Shown: positions 23,810 through 35,477, counted from the first letter of the stretch. The stretch: 64,000 bases of DNA from Lytechinus pictus (GCF_037042905.1 NC_087256.1:28422001-28486000); one strand, 5' to 3'. A program made the numbers and translations. Notes: a model not told the origin generated them from the sequence alone.

Positions 23810-25009
23810 GAGGAACTGAAGCACAGCATTACAAAATGAATCTTGCATTTTTTTTTCTAAACCTTTCAAATTACCTTGTGCACAGCGGAGATGACTGAAG
23901 TCGTATCATCGCTGAGCAAGCGTAATGTGATCGTTTTAGTTTAGATAAATTATATGAATACATCATGCTAAAATTGTATGTTCCTATCATGTTTGAAATT
24001 AGATTGCACACTAATGGAACAGTACTACGTCAAACAGAGATATGGCGTTGATGGCATGCAGATAAGCCTTTAGAGTTTAGACTTTAAATTCCATGACTCA
24101 TAACGAGGAATACGGTATGTGCATGTCCTAATCTTTTTGACTGATTGAATGTCATTGAAGCTTCTCATGCGTAACGATTTTGGGCACAATTTACTTCCCG
24201 ATCGATGACACTATATTGTTGGAATGTTATTTCACTTTGATAGAAGAAGTGCAAGTAGTTTACCATGTAGGCGTATATTCATTGCCAGATCTGCTGTTCG
24301 CACAAACACTGTTTGCATTATGATTTACGTATATTGAAGTTGAACTTTGAATGGACCTTAAATATGATTGTCCAACGATATGAAGGTTCTTGGTCCATGG
24401 CTGAAAAAAAAAAGAGTAGTGTTACCCTTTCTCAGTTTGGGGTTGAGTCTAACCGCATTTTTCTGATCAAATTCAGAGGGCAAAATTGTAATTTGTCATG
24501 CATGGAATGAAAAGAATTTGTGCAATGATTAACCATGAATCACTGACACGTATCATGTCTATGAATCATTAGATCACAACGGTTTGATTTCATTTCGTTA
24601 ATAATTATTGTGCTGCTAATTTTTCAAGGATTGTTGAGTTGATACTTAAGCAACTTTGTGTAATATATTTTGTATGTGTGTTCCTAAAAAGCATTTTCAA
24701 TATAGGCCTACCTGACATCAATTTTTGGCAGAACTATACTTAAAACGCATCTGATAGATATTAAAAAATAAACACTCATCGATATCTATATTTCAAAGTC
24801 AACCCACTATTAAAATCACATCTATTAACCGCCATGATTGTTTATACTGAAATGATTATTGTACTAGCTGATGATATTGCCGACAACTTTGTACTATTTA
24901 TTGAAAACTGGTGATGAATATTTAATCACTTTCATTAAACTTGAAAAAAATATATAGATTGTTTTTCTGTCATCTATTAAAGTATGGTCATGTTTGTGGG
25001 TGTTGCATT

Positions 25010-25420
25010 TTAAGGCCGCTGAAAATGAATGGAAAGGGAAAATAAAGAGTTCAGTAAAGGAGAGAAAATAGTGAGATGAGGAGAGAGGTGAGAAGAAGTT
25101 TGTGGAATAGTTGGTAAGTTTCCCGGTAAGTTTGAGAAATGAGAGAGATTTGGGAAGATTGGAGAGTATATGCTTTCTACCTCCAAGATCAAAATGTTAT
25201 GAGATAACGATAGAGATGAGCAGAAATTTGTTGAATAGTGTGTATAAGTTCGAGAACCAAGAGATGGATTAGGAAGCAACGGGGACTGGGATGCGTGTGG
25301 AGAAAAATGGCTGCTGGTGTTAGCAATCCAAAATTCAAAGCTGTCCCGAGTTTGTCTTACCATGGACCTCTCTAGTAGGTCCATGGTCTTACTAGTATTT
25401 GGTGACAAATTTATGCGACC
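25010..25420. repeat. Purine-rich stretch ending in a small palindrome
   Basis: Bases 25020-25280 are dominated by GA-rich phrases such as GAGAGAGATTTGGGAAGATT, with loose internal repetition (AGAAGTTTGTGGAATAGT against AGAAATTTGTTGAATAGT). A compact palindrome, ACCATGGACCT, a ten-base loop and AGGTCCATGGT, lies at 25361-25387. The 132-codon reverse frame over it is Ser/Pro-rich low complexity. Confidence 0.5.
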
Positions 25421-26449
25421 CCCCCCCCCCCCCTATACCCCCTTTCCCAAAAATGTTTTCAGAACAATAATTCGGTCGGAAACTAGTTGCTTTATTTGGG
25501 GGAGAAGAGGTGTATGAATTATGAGCCTTATGTCACATTTTATTTTGTAAATTTTCAGTGGAGTATCGTCTCTGCATGTTGATCTCTTTCCTTTTTATCT
25601 CGCCCTCTCTCTATCTATCTCTCTCCATCTATAGGCCTATATCTTCTATTTATCTTCCTTTCATTTCTACATCTTTCTCCTGTTTATCTTCCTTTCATTT
25701 CTACATCTTTCTCCTGCTTCTGCATGCTGCCTTTGTCTCTTTCTGTCTTTACATTAAGGTCTCCATCTACACTCTCGCTCTCTCGACATTTTCTCTGATA
25801 GCTCTCCCCTCCCTTCCCCACCCTCTCTCTTTAGCTCTTTCTCAATCCCTTTCTTATTTGTATTTTCTCTCCATAAAATGCCTTTAGAGTTATATGTCCT
25901 CCTGTCATGGCGCCTTCAATATTCTCATACACTTCGCCATCTTCACGTATCCACCGCTCTCAAAATAATCAAATCTTACATGAAAATATGGAAAATACAT
26001 TTAGACATCAAATCTTACACGTCTCAAAGACATCCATTTATTTCTGCGTTGAATAATATTTTGTTTAAAATAACAGGCTTTTATAGATTGTTTTGTAGCT
26101 AAATCATATAAGGTCTTTAATGTTAGACGCAGTTTTGTTATCGAATATTTTCTTCATTTCCTTCAACCTCATGCCTTATGGCGTCAAGATTTCACGTTAA
26201 TGAAGAAAAATATACATTTACGTAAGATATTCTGGAGGTTATTGGAATATCGCGATACATAAATGATCCTTCGTCATTATGGCGTAAACGAAAATAATGA
26301 GAGGATAATATTTTGACATGTTTGATTTGTTTATCATGTTTATATTGACCCTATAAATTTTCGACCTTTTTTTTTCTATTACAGAAAAGGGAAATTAATT
26401 CTATAGTGAACTTTTTTTTTCTCTCCCAAAAATCAAAGGCACTAAAATA
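25421..26449. other. Pyrimidine-rich and AT-rich intergenic DNA
   Basis: A poly-C run at about 25419-25433 is followed by a CT-rich tract at 25580-25870 with a short duplication (CTTCCTTTCATTTCTACATC at 25660 and 25690). The Leu/Ser/Tyr-rich frame across it is an artefact. Nothing was recognised after 25900. Confidence 0.6.
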
Positions 26450-26880
26450 TTGGTGGTGGTGATATGAGGGTAGTGTTAATTGATAGTGATGATATTTGTG
26501 GTGGTGTTTATTGGTTTTGTTGGTTGTGGTGTTGATGATCTTGGTGTTATGGATAGTTGTAGTAACGATATTGATGACCTTGGGTGTTATTGTTGATGAA
26601 TTTGGTTTTAATGGTAGTGGTGTTAATGTTGATGTTATCTGTGTATTTTGATGGTGATGCTGACAACATTGGTGATTGTGCTGATGATGGTGTTGATGTT
26701 GGTGTTTTGTTGAAGATGGTGTTGATTTTGGTGTTCATTTGATGTTGGTGTTATGTTCATTGGTGTTATTATTGGGAGCGTTAATTGATGTTGATGGTGT
26801 TGATAGTAGTGTTGATGTTCTTTGTGTTATTGATGGTAATGTTAATGCTGTTTTTGACGAAAGTGCTTTTGGTGGTGTTA
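26450..26880. repeat. Degenerate GTTGATGGT-type array
   Basis: More than 400 bases of imperfect repeats of GGTGTTGATG, GATGGTGTT and related triplets. Open frames on both strands (Asn/Thr/Ser-rich on minus, Val/Leu/Asp-rich on plus) result from the repeat. Confidence 0.8.
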
Positions 26881-27009
26881 GTGTTGATTTTAGACTATTA
26901 ACAATTTGGTTTGATTGCCGTTTGATCACTATACTTTGCAAATGAAAATTTGGTTTAAAGAGGTTCATCTAATTGTCGGGACAGGTGGATAGTCGACGAG
27001 AAGTGTATA

Positions 27010-27605
27010 GATTAACTAGACGATCGAGGATGGTAAATTGCCAATTCGCCTATTGTCAACTCGTCCACTCACATGGTTCTTCATTTAGTCTAATGCCATT
27101 CCGTCCATCAATATGTCGTCTAACAACTCCAGGTGGGTGTTTCATAAAGCTGTTCGTAAGTTAAGAGCGACTTTAAGAACGACTGGTGATCCTTTCTTGT
27201 GGTAAATGATATATTCATGGGCGATGGTTAAGGATAAGATATAGGATCACCAGTCATTCTTAAAGTCGCTCTTAACTTACGAACAGCTTTATGAAACGGC
27301 CCCCATCATTTCGTCCAATCTTTACTTCATCTAATCACCAATTCGTCTTTGACAATTTCGTCTTAACCTGTTGGTCTAATTCCCAGTTTATTTTCATTAA
27401 TTTTGTCCAATTAACTCTTAGTCCAATTAGACCACATTGTATATGGACTAACTGGCCATTGGACCAACAACTGGTTATTAGACGAAATGGTGAGTGGACG
27501 AAATGGCAATTAGACCATGTGGATATAGGACAAACTGATGGTAGATCAAAAATTAATGATAGTAGAGGAGTTGGTAATTGGACGAATTGGCATCAGACCA
27601 ATTGA
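27010..27605. mobile_element. Foldback element (copy 2), split by a MITE
   Basis: The left arm (about 27030-27131) has units such as CCAACTCGTCCACTC-like and ATTTAGTCTAATGCCATTCC. The right arm after 27304 resumes with CATTTCGTCCAATC and continues through the complementary half to about 27605. The interruption is the MITE at 27132-27304, so the foldback element was there first. Confidence 0.8.
27132..27304. mobile_element. MITE, GTTTCATAAAGCTGTTCG family (copy 1)
   Basis: Very long inverted arms. TTTCATAAAGCTGTTCGTAA and GTTAAGAGCGACTTTAAGAA, followed by ACTGGTGATCCT, pair with their complements ending ACGAACAGCTTTATGAAAC. The loop between the arms is about 55 bases. The outer ends are GGTGGGT and GGCCCCC-type. 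Other copies are at 35124, 35298 and 56972. Confidence 0.9.
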
Positions 27606-28004
27606 AAATTAAAAAAACCACGAGGATTAGACCATGAGGGCTGAGACCAACGGACAAAAGACGAAGCCGATGCAAACCAATCGGCAATTCACCCATATTT
27701 TAACCAACTTTTAGGTTGATAAAACCTTTTTTGAGAGTTCCAAGAGGGTTGCTCAAACCATGGACCTATCACAAACTCACCAAGTAAAGCGGTATAGAGG
27801 GGGTAAATCATTACGTCGTTGTGGTCTGCCAGGTAATAAATCACGACCTAACGTGAATGACAAAAAGTGCATGGGAAAAAGAATCGTCTTGATTTTGACA
27901 AAGTGAAATTACTCTCATTAATTTTGTATAATCAATCAGTTAAAATTCGGTCAATATAATGGCATGTCTCGTGTCTTTACGTCATTTGCCATCGAGTCAT
28001 CATA
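27606..28004. other. Intergenic, nothing recognised
   Basis: Unique-looking AT-rich sequence between two repeat elements. No gene is supported. Confidence 0.4.
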
Positions 28005-28265
28005 TTAAAGGGGTACCTCAGGTTGAAACCAATAATATCTAAATAAATGGATTAAAATGTAAAGCGGCAAAAGGCAGAAAACATCAAAACAATGACAAAA
28101 ATTATTGCATATTTAAGGTCGACAATTTGTTAAATCAGTTTAATGAATGCCTCCATCAATAATATGCAATAGGTGGACTAATGATATCATGCCCCCACTT
28201 TCCCTTTCCTTATTTTATTACGTGAAATCATAATTATTATGTTCATAATCATGTGTGTAAAAACA
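28005..28265. mobile_element. Diverged fragment of the AAAGGG-ended MITE family
   Basis: It begins TTAAAGGGGTACCTCAGGTT and shares AATATCTAAATAAATGGATT-like, CCCCCACTTTCCCTTTCCTT and GTGAAATCATAATTAT blocks with the elements at 37233, 39778 and 50745. No clear right terminus remains. Confidence 0.5.
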
Positions 28266-30036
28266 TACCTCACTAATTGTAATGAAATATACAAAGAGTA
28301 TCCTGAAATTGTCAGTCCATTCCTTGTTTGAAAATTGTTTATAGATATTTCATATAAATCATTTCTAAAAACGCAGTTGTTTTTATTATTAGTCGGAATC
28401 CGGATTTAAAAGAAATAATGTAACATACACCCGCTGAAACACGTTTATATTTCATGCCATATACGTAAATATTTTGGAACGATGCCATCCATCTTTTGGA
28501 GGATTTACAAATCAAGGCTTTATAGATTCACGAGAATGTAATATGAGTACGACATTGCGATTAGTATCATATTTTCGCAATTTTCCGTTTTAAGATTGAT
28601 GAAAATAAATAATTTATATTTATTGTTTTTTCAAATCCATATCGGAGACGATGTCAATATTTCAGGGAAAATATGCTTTTCTACTTATTTTATAATTAAG
28701 AAAATGCTATCTTTTCTAAACCAACTAGAATAGAAATAGATTGTTATAAGCTTGTGTTACACGCACACATGAGTATTAAGAAAAGATACTGCATAAAGCT
28801 TTTGCAACCATTGTCCGGATATAGGTCGGAAATGTTTGGATGAATTTGAAATACACTTCCATTTTCTTCCGTTCAAAACAAGCTTTGTATACAAGAGTTT
28901 TTCCCTTTTCTTCATCTTCGTTTCTTTCGTGGAAAATTCTTTCAGGATACATGTTGTGGGAAACAAGGATATGAGTCGAAAGAATTTTTTCCAAAAAAGT
29001 GAGAAAAGGCAAATGGTGATTTGAAAATTTCATGTAGAGTAATATATATATACATGTGTGTGTGTGCGCGGGTGTGTCTGGGGGAGGGTGTGTGTGGGTG
29101 AGGGTGTCTGTGTATCATGTACTTGATTTGTGGGAAAATTAAATTGAGAATCTGGGACCGGCTTCATCATGTTCATGTGAAGTTGCCCTTCTGTTCGTTA
29201 CGTCACTAGATGTGCGAAGAAGATGTTATGATGACGCAATGAACACTACTTCACGCGTAATACAACTTCTGCCTCTTTCCTACACCCTTATGACAGTAAC
29301 TCCACCACCCCCCCCCCCCCAGTCCTCTCTCTCTCTCTCTCTCTCTCTGTCACTGTCCTTCAGTACCTATGTCCCAAATGATTATGTTTGAAAATTATCT
29401 ACTGCCCATGTGTGACAGCCGAAATGTAATTGGTATTCATGCTCTTTTGTTCAGAGCGATCTTGCCATTTTTTCAGTCCATGATTTCTCGGAGCATATAG
29501 GCCTATAATATATTTATAGATGTATTATTTATTATTTCTTTATAAGGTCTTCATGTCCTTCTTTACATTTCCGTCTGTGTCCCGAGCTCATGATATTCCG
29601 ACTAAATATAGGCCTATATTATACACAGTTTGTTTCAATCATAAAATTAGCAAAAAATATCATTTTTTGCTAAAAGATTTATGTCCGTCACGCTTTTCTC
29701 AGGATTTCTTCTTTTTTCTCTTTTTTTTGGATGATGATATATTTCATGGCATCCTCGGTATTTCGTTCTTCCTGAACTTCCGTTTTATTTATAATCAAAA
29801 AGTGAATTTTAGAAGCAGATAACAGACAGTGGTTTCCATGACGAAACGTCCGATTCGACACTCGAACGACTTTGACCTAGATTGGGTGATCTTGTCCTCC
29901 CAATTCAATTCACCATACTTTCTTGGCAAGAAGCCATCAGTGCAACTACAATGTTTTTACTCTAAATGGAAAAAGGCCAAGGAGTGGCAGCGTTCTCCAC
30001 TCTTATGAATTCAAAATGCTCTCACTTCTCAGCCCG
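28266..30036. other. Intergenic with simple repeats
   Basis: Mostly AT-rich unique DNA. A GT-rich microsatellite lies at about 29055-29115 (GTGTGTGTGTGCGCGGGTG and relatives), and a (C)n then (CT)n tract at 29305-29348. The small mutually overlapping frames at 28757-29033 are on opposite strands and show no domain. Confidence 0.55.
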
Positions 30037-30248
30037 TTTAAAGTAGTCTGCAAACAGAGACTCATAATTTGACACTATAACCATTAAACAGGTCTACGAG
30101 TTACGACTAGACGCTGTCTTTGTCAATTAAGAGCCGGTCACAGTACATTGGTACATTGTGAATCTAGTCTCACTACTTCAGACTCTGCATTATGCACTAT
30201 GCAAATTGCGAAAAACAAGGGTCTGTGCCTGCAGACTACTTTTTAAAG
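30037..30248. mobile_element. Probable MITE, about 212 bp
   Basis: TTTAAAGTAGTCTGCAAACA at the left pairs with the complement of TGCAGACTACTTTTTAAAGA at the right, with a few mismatches. The remaining ~150 bases are unique and non-coding. Confidence 0.55.
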
Positions 30249-30879
30249 ACTGATTTAACCCTTTCCATCCTTTCATTTTTAGAGTGTTCCTATCGACTTG
30301 AGAGTCGCCAGGATAAGTGGAGTTTGAGGAAGAGCGCTGTTGACCAATCTTTACCCACGAAAAAATGTTCTAAAAAAGTCATTACAACTCAAGTTGCAAA
30401 AAACAATGATGATATTTTTTTTCAAAACGATGAGTGAAAGTTACAGACTAGTTACATGGGATGTCAACAACCACGCACGTCCCCATCCTATCACAACTCC
30501 AACTTTAATCAGTCTTTATATCGTTTATTTAAAAAAATAACCTGTATAATATGTAACAGAACATCAAGGAATTTCGTTGAGATTAACAAGTATAAACCCC
30601 AACGATCACAGGACATCGATTAGGTCTCATTTTAATATTTGAGGAAGTCAAAGTGGACATTATTTCATGTAAGAAATACATAACAATGCAGGGTCCCATT
30701 GATTTCATACCGGATTTGTAATAATAAATGCACAATTTCTTTAATAAATTTACAATCAGATGAAAGGATTTCAGTACCTTTAATAACATTTAAATATGAA
30801 AATGAAAATCCATATTTTATTGTTTGAAATAGACATGATATGAAATTACTCCGAAAATTTGCTTTGCCCAATTGATCGT
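30249..30879. other. Intergenic, nothing recognised
   Basis: AT-rich sequence. Overlapping small frames on both strands lack any recognisable motif. Confidence 0.4.
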
Positions 30880-31065
30880 GGGCCCGGCAGCCGCTGTGCA
30901 GCGCCAGATCGACGAGGCTATATCCCTTTAATCGTTGAACGCCAAACAGGGTAGCAGCAACTCCCATCTTTTAACGTCTTTTGGTCTGACGCGGCCGGGG
31001 TTTGAACCCCAGACCTCCCGGTTGTGAGACGGACGCTCTACCAACTGAGCCAACACACCGGTATA
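30880..31065 (-). mobile_element. tRNA-derived SINE with a well-kept Val-like head
   Basis: Read on the minus strand from about 31062, the head shows A-box TGGCTCAGTTGG and B-box GGTTCAAACCC. The loop CTCACAA between them would give a CAC (Val-type) anticodon. No precise 3' acceptor stem follows. Instead the sequence runs into an unrelated body containing GTTTGGCGTTCAACG and GGCGCTGCACAGCGGC. The design resembles sea-urchin tRNA-like SINEs (SURF type), which I offer as a likely but unsearched match. It is not annotated as a functional tRNA gene because the anticodon stem is imperfect and it has a SINE body. Confidence 0.7.
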
Positions 31066-31550
31066 TAAAATGGGCACCAGATTATATAACGAGATTCCGG
31101 TGATTAAAAAAAATAGAAACCTGTGTAAGATTCTCTAAAAAAAAATATTTTTCCAAAATCGATACGAAGTCATAGGCTTGATAGATCGGGTAGTCAAGTC
31201 AGATGGTCTTATTCAACTAGTCGTTTATGTACAAGCTTATATGTAAAAAAGGTCATTTTTACGATATGGAGATGTGTTTGGTGCGCAGACACCCCCTCCC
31301 CCTTTCCACCTGCATGCGTCCATCGGTGACGCCATTACGAACCTTGTGTGTATGTGCTTGAAGATGTTTAAGGAATGTCAAGTTGACGAGTCTCGGAGAA
31401 CATGGTGTCATCGGAAAGCCATTGACAATGACATCATAATCAAGTGCTACACAAGTGTAATATATACAGTGGGTCCCATACAGGAAACCGGAATTTCCTT
31501 GTCTTTTTTCTTCAAAGGAAAATGAATTATGATATTTCATTAACATCATC
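31066..31550. other. Intergenic, nothing recognised
   Basis: Contains an 83-codon forward and a 96-codon reverse frame over the same bases with no domain. No repeat structure was seen. Confidence 0.4.
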
Positions 31551-31700
31551 TAGGGCCCGTTGCAGAAAGAGTTGCAATCAATCGCAACTCCAAAAATCAT
31601 GCGCAACTTGATTTTCAACCAATCTACAGCGCGCATTTGGGACTTGAGATTGATATTTTGACTTGCGTTTAAACGCAACTCTTTCTGCAACGGACCCCTA
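31551..31700. mobile_element. MITE, 150 bp, ends TAGGGCCCGTTGCAGAAAGA
   Basis: The ends are complementary over about 25 bases. GGGCCCGTTGCAGAAAGAGT at the left matches the complement of ACTCTTTCTGCAACGGACCC at the right, both flanked by TA. The interior keeps a second, weaker inverted pair (AATCGCAACT and related). No coding content. Confidence 0.85.
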
Positions 31701-32668
31701 GTTCAAGTTATTTTATTTTCTCACCAATATAAAAAACAGTGTACAATATGTACAAGAATGAAAATTACATGTATAAGAGAAAAACAGAAACAACTGAAAA
31801 GTTCATAAGAACTTGGGAGTTGTAGCTCCCAGTAAATTAACAATTCAATTTTATTATTCCTCTATATTTTGATAACTTAATGACTAATATAAGACGAACA
31901 CTTCACGCAAGACGAGTTTTAAATTATAATGTCCAAATCAGGTTGCGCAGAAAAGTTGAACAAGATTGGTTCGTAATACGATGACCGTGCTTATTCTACA
32001 ATTGGCTCATAAGCATTTCTTTTGTATTCTTTGTCAAGTTTCACTCGCTGATCCCTGAGAGTGGATTCAGGTTCACACGTGAGTTTCTGCGCAAATCATT
32101 TCTGACATGCCTCAATATTTATTGTTTATAATCTGTCATGCGCGAACAATTCGCTAAGATATTGGCCTCATTTTAAAGATGAGATTCGCTTTTACCATAA
32201 ATGTGGAATTTAGAGCAAACACAATTCAATAATTGTGAAATCTGTCTCTGAAAACGGGACCGTTCCCCTTTTTTGTGAGACGCACTTTAATGCCAGCAAA
32301 TACCTAGATCTTACATACCCTCTTCGAAGAGGCGAAGTGTGCGGCCGACCTTCTAACATTGTCTTAACCATAATTATGTCAACTATGTTTGTGTCCAATG
32401 CCAAGGGCACTTGTCACTTGAACTATACAAGGATCAAGGTTAAATGCTCAAGACGGTGTATACCCCTTTTGACAGGAGAAGATAATAGATTGGCCAACAA
32501 TATTCTGTAAACCTTCGGGGGGACCGTCCTTGCTATCGGAATAAAAGGGGCAGAAAAGCCGGCAGAAAAGAGGAAAGGAAAGAGAGGTGAAGAAGGGTAA
32601 AAAAGGAGATAAATAAAGTGGTTTTGCCCCCCCCCCCCATCGATTCAAAATAGCCTGGTGCCGCCCCT
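31701..32668. other. Intergenic, nothing recognised
   Basis: The overlapping frames at 32210-32510 run on both strands and lack a recognisable domain. A poly-C run is at 32627-32638. Confidence 0.45.
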
Positions 32669-32899
32669 CACTGTTGAAAATAATTTAAACAACGCTGTTT
32701 ACTATGTGAATCGCACAGTAGTTGTTTAAACATTTTAAACAAGTGTTTAAAATCTTAAACAAAGTTTAAATTCCAATATTTAATCATCAATAATTTAAGC
32801 ATGGTTGTTTAAGATTTTTAACACTTGTTTAAACTTTTTGAACAACTACTGTGCGATTCACATAGTAAACAGCGTTGTTTAAATTATTTTTTAACGGTG
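32669..32899. mobile_element. MITE, about 231 bp, very long arms
   Basis: TTAAACAACGCTGTTTACTA and TGTGAATCGCACAGTAGTTG at the left are matched at the right by their complements, ending AACAGCGTTGTTTAAATTAT. The arms are at least 60 bases, and the central loop is rich in GTTTAAA repeats. Confidence 0.9.
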
Positions 32900-33189
32900 C
32901 TGAATGGTATTGCTCTATCATTACTTCTTAACTGACAACAAAAATAGCAAAGGATGTTTTGGTTAAAATAATAGTATTTAAAAATATTGCATTTTGATTT
33001 CAATCAAATATTTTTTTCATTTTTCCTATGAATAATCAACTAAAATGCTATCTCAGTCGTTATGGTCGTACTTAAAATATTTTTTTCGATGTGGTCTACT
33101 ACAATGCATAAAGTACATGCAAATGAAAATATACTCAATTAATTGCGTTGTTCGAAACATAAATCAAAACAAATACGCCAAATAAGATG

Positions 33190-33215
33190 AGTGGTATAGC
33201 TCAATTGGTAAACAT
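33190..33215 (+). repeat. tRNA-like A-box fragment at a foldback boundary
   Basis: GGTATAGCTCAATTGGTAAA contains an A-box-like TAGCTCAATTGG and looks like the 5' part of a tRNA or SINE head. It runs directly into the foldback element at 33218 with no B box after it. It could be a truncated SINE or chance similarity. Confidence 0.3.
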
Positions 33216-33217
33216 CC

Positions 33218-33609
33218 AGTTGTCTACTGCCAACTCTTCCACTCACCACATGATCTCCTTTCATGATAGTCTTATGCCATTCCGTCCATCAACATTTCGT
33301 CTAACATCCATTTGGTCCAATCATCACTTTGGCTAATCACCATTTCGTATATGACAATTTCGTCTCATAACCAGTTGGTCTGATAATAATTTCATTTTCA
33401 TTCCTTTTTCACAATTTCCAATAAGTCCAATTAGACCAAATGGTATATGGACTTAATGGCTTTTGGACCAACTGGTTATTAGATGAAATGGTGAGTGGAC
33501 GAATTAGCAATTAGACCATATGGATAGCGGACGAACTGATGGTAGACCAAATGATAATAGACGAGTTGGCAGTTGGACGAATTGGCCTTGGGCAAATTGG
33601 AAATAAACC
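33218..33609. mobile_element. Foldback element (copy 3)
   Basis: Same ~20-bp unit design as copy 1. The right end is complete, finishing GGAAATAAACCG, the complement of the CGGTTTATTTCC that opens copy 5. The left end is shortened. The centre is near 33405-33430 (TTTCATTTTCATTCCTTTTT). Confidence 0.85.
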
Positions 33610-33889
33610 GCTCAATTATACATACATATTAAGTCACGAAAACTGAACGATGGTTACATTTGGGGCTGATGACAATTTCAAAAAACAAAAGAGAAAGCAA
33701 TACTACAGTCGCACCGGACAGTGATACTGAATAAAGACCGAAATACAATATTGTGTTATTTCCAATTACATAATCGGTTGGTTTAGAGTCAGAAGAAGTA
33801 TAGAAGAAAGATGATAAAGTAAAAGGCAATAGGAAAAAAAGAGGAAGGGAAGAGAGGGCATTTAGTGAGATAATTTCAAATTAATGAAA

Positions 33890-34070
33890 GTGTAAACATC
33901 TTTCAAGTTTATCAATATGAAGAAAAAGAAAATGAAAAAGCAGAACATGCAGAAGGAGAAGGAAGAGGAGGAGGAGACAAGGGATGAAGAAGGAGGAGGA
34001 GGAAACGCGCAAAAAGAAAAAAAGAGGAAGAAGAAGAGGGGGGAAAAAGCAAAAGGAATGTATATCTTTT
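33890..34070. repeat. Purine-rich GAA/GGA tract
   Basis: A long plus-strand purine run with phrases such as GAAGGAGGAGGAGGAAAC. It encodes only Phe/Leu/Ser low complexity on the other strand. Confidence 0.8.
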
Positions 34071-34087
34071 AAGTGTAACACATCCTG

Positions 34088-34317
34088 CACTCTCAATTCC
34101 AAGGATTTAGAATAAATCCAGATCGGCTGTGAATAGTGACCAGCCGAATTTTGAATTAATTTTAAATCTTGATTAACTTTTAAATCTCAAAAGAATTAAA
34201 TTCAAATCTTTAAGATTTATATTTAAATCATCAAGGTTTAAATCTAAATCTGATATTCGGCTGGTCACTATTCACAGCCGATCTGGATTCAATTTAACTC
34301 CTTGGAATTTAGAGTGT
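34088..34317. mobile_element. MITE, about 230 bp, ends CACTCT (family copy 1)
   Basis: Long inverted arms. ATCCAGATCGGCTGTGAATA and GTGACCAGCCGAAT at the left are matched by their complements near 34258-34290, and the ends are CACTCTCAATTCCAAGG and CCTTGGAATTTAGAGTG. A second copy is at 45319-45556. Confidence 0.9.
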
Positions 34318-34489
34318 GGGTCTTGGTTTAACTTTAAGTTTAAGAGAGATACAGCACCCACGTACACTCCCACTCCTTCGTGCGTGAGATCCCAACTGAC
34401 CTTGTGTATAAAGATCAATAGAGTGGCATGTTGAAGGGTGATGAACAGGTGATCAATAAGGTGGTAACTTGAGAAAGAGACTGAACGTT

Positions 34490-34995
34490 CGATACGGGTG
34501 AAGGAGGAGCTAGAAAGGATAGAAACTCCAAAAAACTCTTGAGAAGGAGACTTGTACATTCAGGTAAGGGGTGCGGGAGGAGGTAGAAAGGATAGAAACT
34601 CCAAAACACTCTTGAGAAAGAGACTTGTACGTTCAGGGGAGGGTGTTGAAAGGATAGAAGCACCAAAACAATCTAGAGAAAGGGACTTTTACATTCTGGA
34701 AAGGGGTGAGGGAGGGGGTAGAAAGGATGGGAGCACCAAAACAATCTTGAGAAAGAGACTTGTACATTCAGGTAAGGGGTGCGGGAGGGGGTAGGAAGGG
34801 GGTAGGAAGGATAGAAACACCAAAACACTCTTGAGAGAGAGAGACTTGTACATTTAGGGGAGGGGGTAGAAAGGATGGAAGCACCAAAACAATCTTGAGA
34901 AAGAGACTCCTTCAAATAAGTGGTATGGATGATATAAATACAAAGACACTCATGTAAGGCGTGGGGGAGGGGTAGGAAGAATAGATACGCCAAAC
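34490..34995. repeat. Minisatellite, unit about 80-90 bp, six or more copies
   Basis: Each unit carries GGTAGAAAGGATAGAAACNCC-like, AAAACAATCTTGAGAAAGAG and ACTTGTACATTCAGG blocks, with units alternating between AAACTCC and AAGCACC forms. Both strands show open frames (34272-34559, 34415-34666, 34552-34794, 34673-35101) because the unit lacks stops. None is a supported gene. Confidence 0.85.
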
Positions 34996-35123
34996 AATCT
35001 GGACACGAGACTTTAAAGTTTGGAAACGTTATAAAATTATTTCCCTCTGTAATATTGCCATGTATACGATATTTCACTTTCCCTTTTTCCTCTTCAGTCA
35101 TATGCCCAACCCTTTATGTAACC

Positions 35124-35297
35124 AGGTGGATGTTTCATAAAGCTGTTCGTAAGTTAAGAGCGACTTTCAGAACGACTGGTGATCCTTTCCTGTGGTAAAT
35201 GGGAGATCCAGTGGGGATGGTTTAGCGCGTCAGAAAGGATCACCAGTCGTTCTTAAAGTCGCTCTTAAGTTTCGAACAGCTTTATGAAACGGCCCCC
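35124..35297. mobile_element. MITE, GTTTCATAAAGCTGTTCG family (copy 2)
   Basis: Complete copy with the same arms as at 27132. It starts AGGTGGATGTTTCATAAAGC and ends with the complement followed by GGCCCCC. It directly touches copy 3. Confidence 0.9.
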
Positions 35298-35477
35298 AGG
35301 TGGACGTTTCATAAAGCTGTTCGTAAGTTAAGAGCTACTTTCAGAACGACTGGTGAACCTTTTTTACGCTCTAAATAATCACCAATAAACATTAATGGTC
35401 CATATCTGCCACAAGAAATGGTCACCAGTCTTACTTAAAGTCGCTCTTAACTCGATCAGCTTTATGAAATGGCCCCC
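35298..35477. mobile_element. MITE, GTTTCATAAAGCTGTTCG family (copy 3)
   Basis: Starts AGGTGGACGTTTCATAAAGC immediately after copy 2 in the same orientation, and ends at ATGGCCCCC. The right arm has lost a few bases (CTTAACTCGATCAGC). Confidence 0.85.

Larger units (their letters stand above)
23174..25009. other. 3' flank of the PKI-like gene and intergenic DNA
   Basis: AT-rich sequence that probably includes the 3' UTR. AATAAT-type sequences occur, but no poly(A) site can be assigned. Two CRE palindromes at 23587 and 23802 are listed separately. Beyond 24000 no gene or repeat structure was recognised. Confidence 0.5.

Noticed and set aside
31000..31063. Possible functional tRNA-Val gene on the minus strand
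   Set aside because: The A and B boxes are good, but the anticodon stem is imperfect and the sequence continues into a SINE body.
34673..35101. 142-codon minus-strand frame
   Set aside because: It lies on the 80-90-bp minisatellite, where several frames on both strands are open for the same reason.
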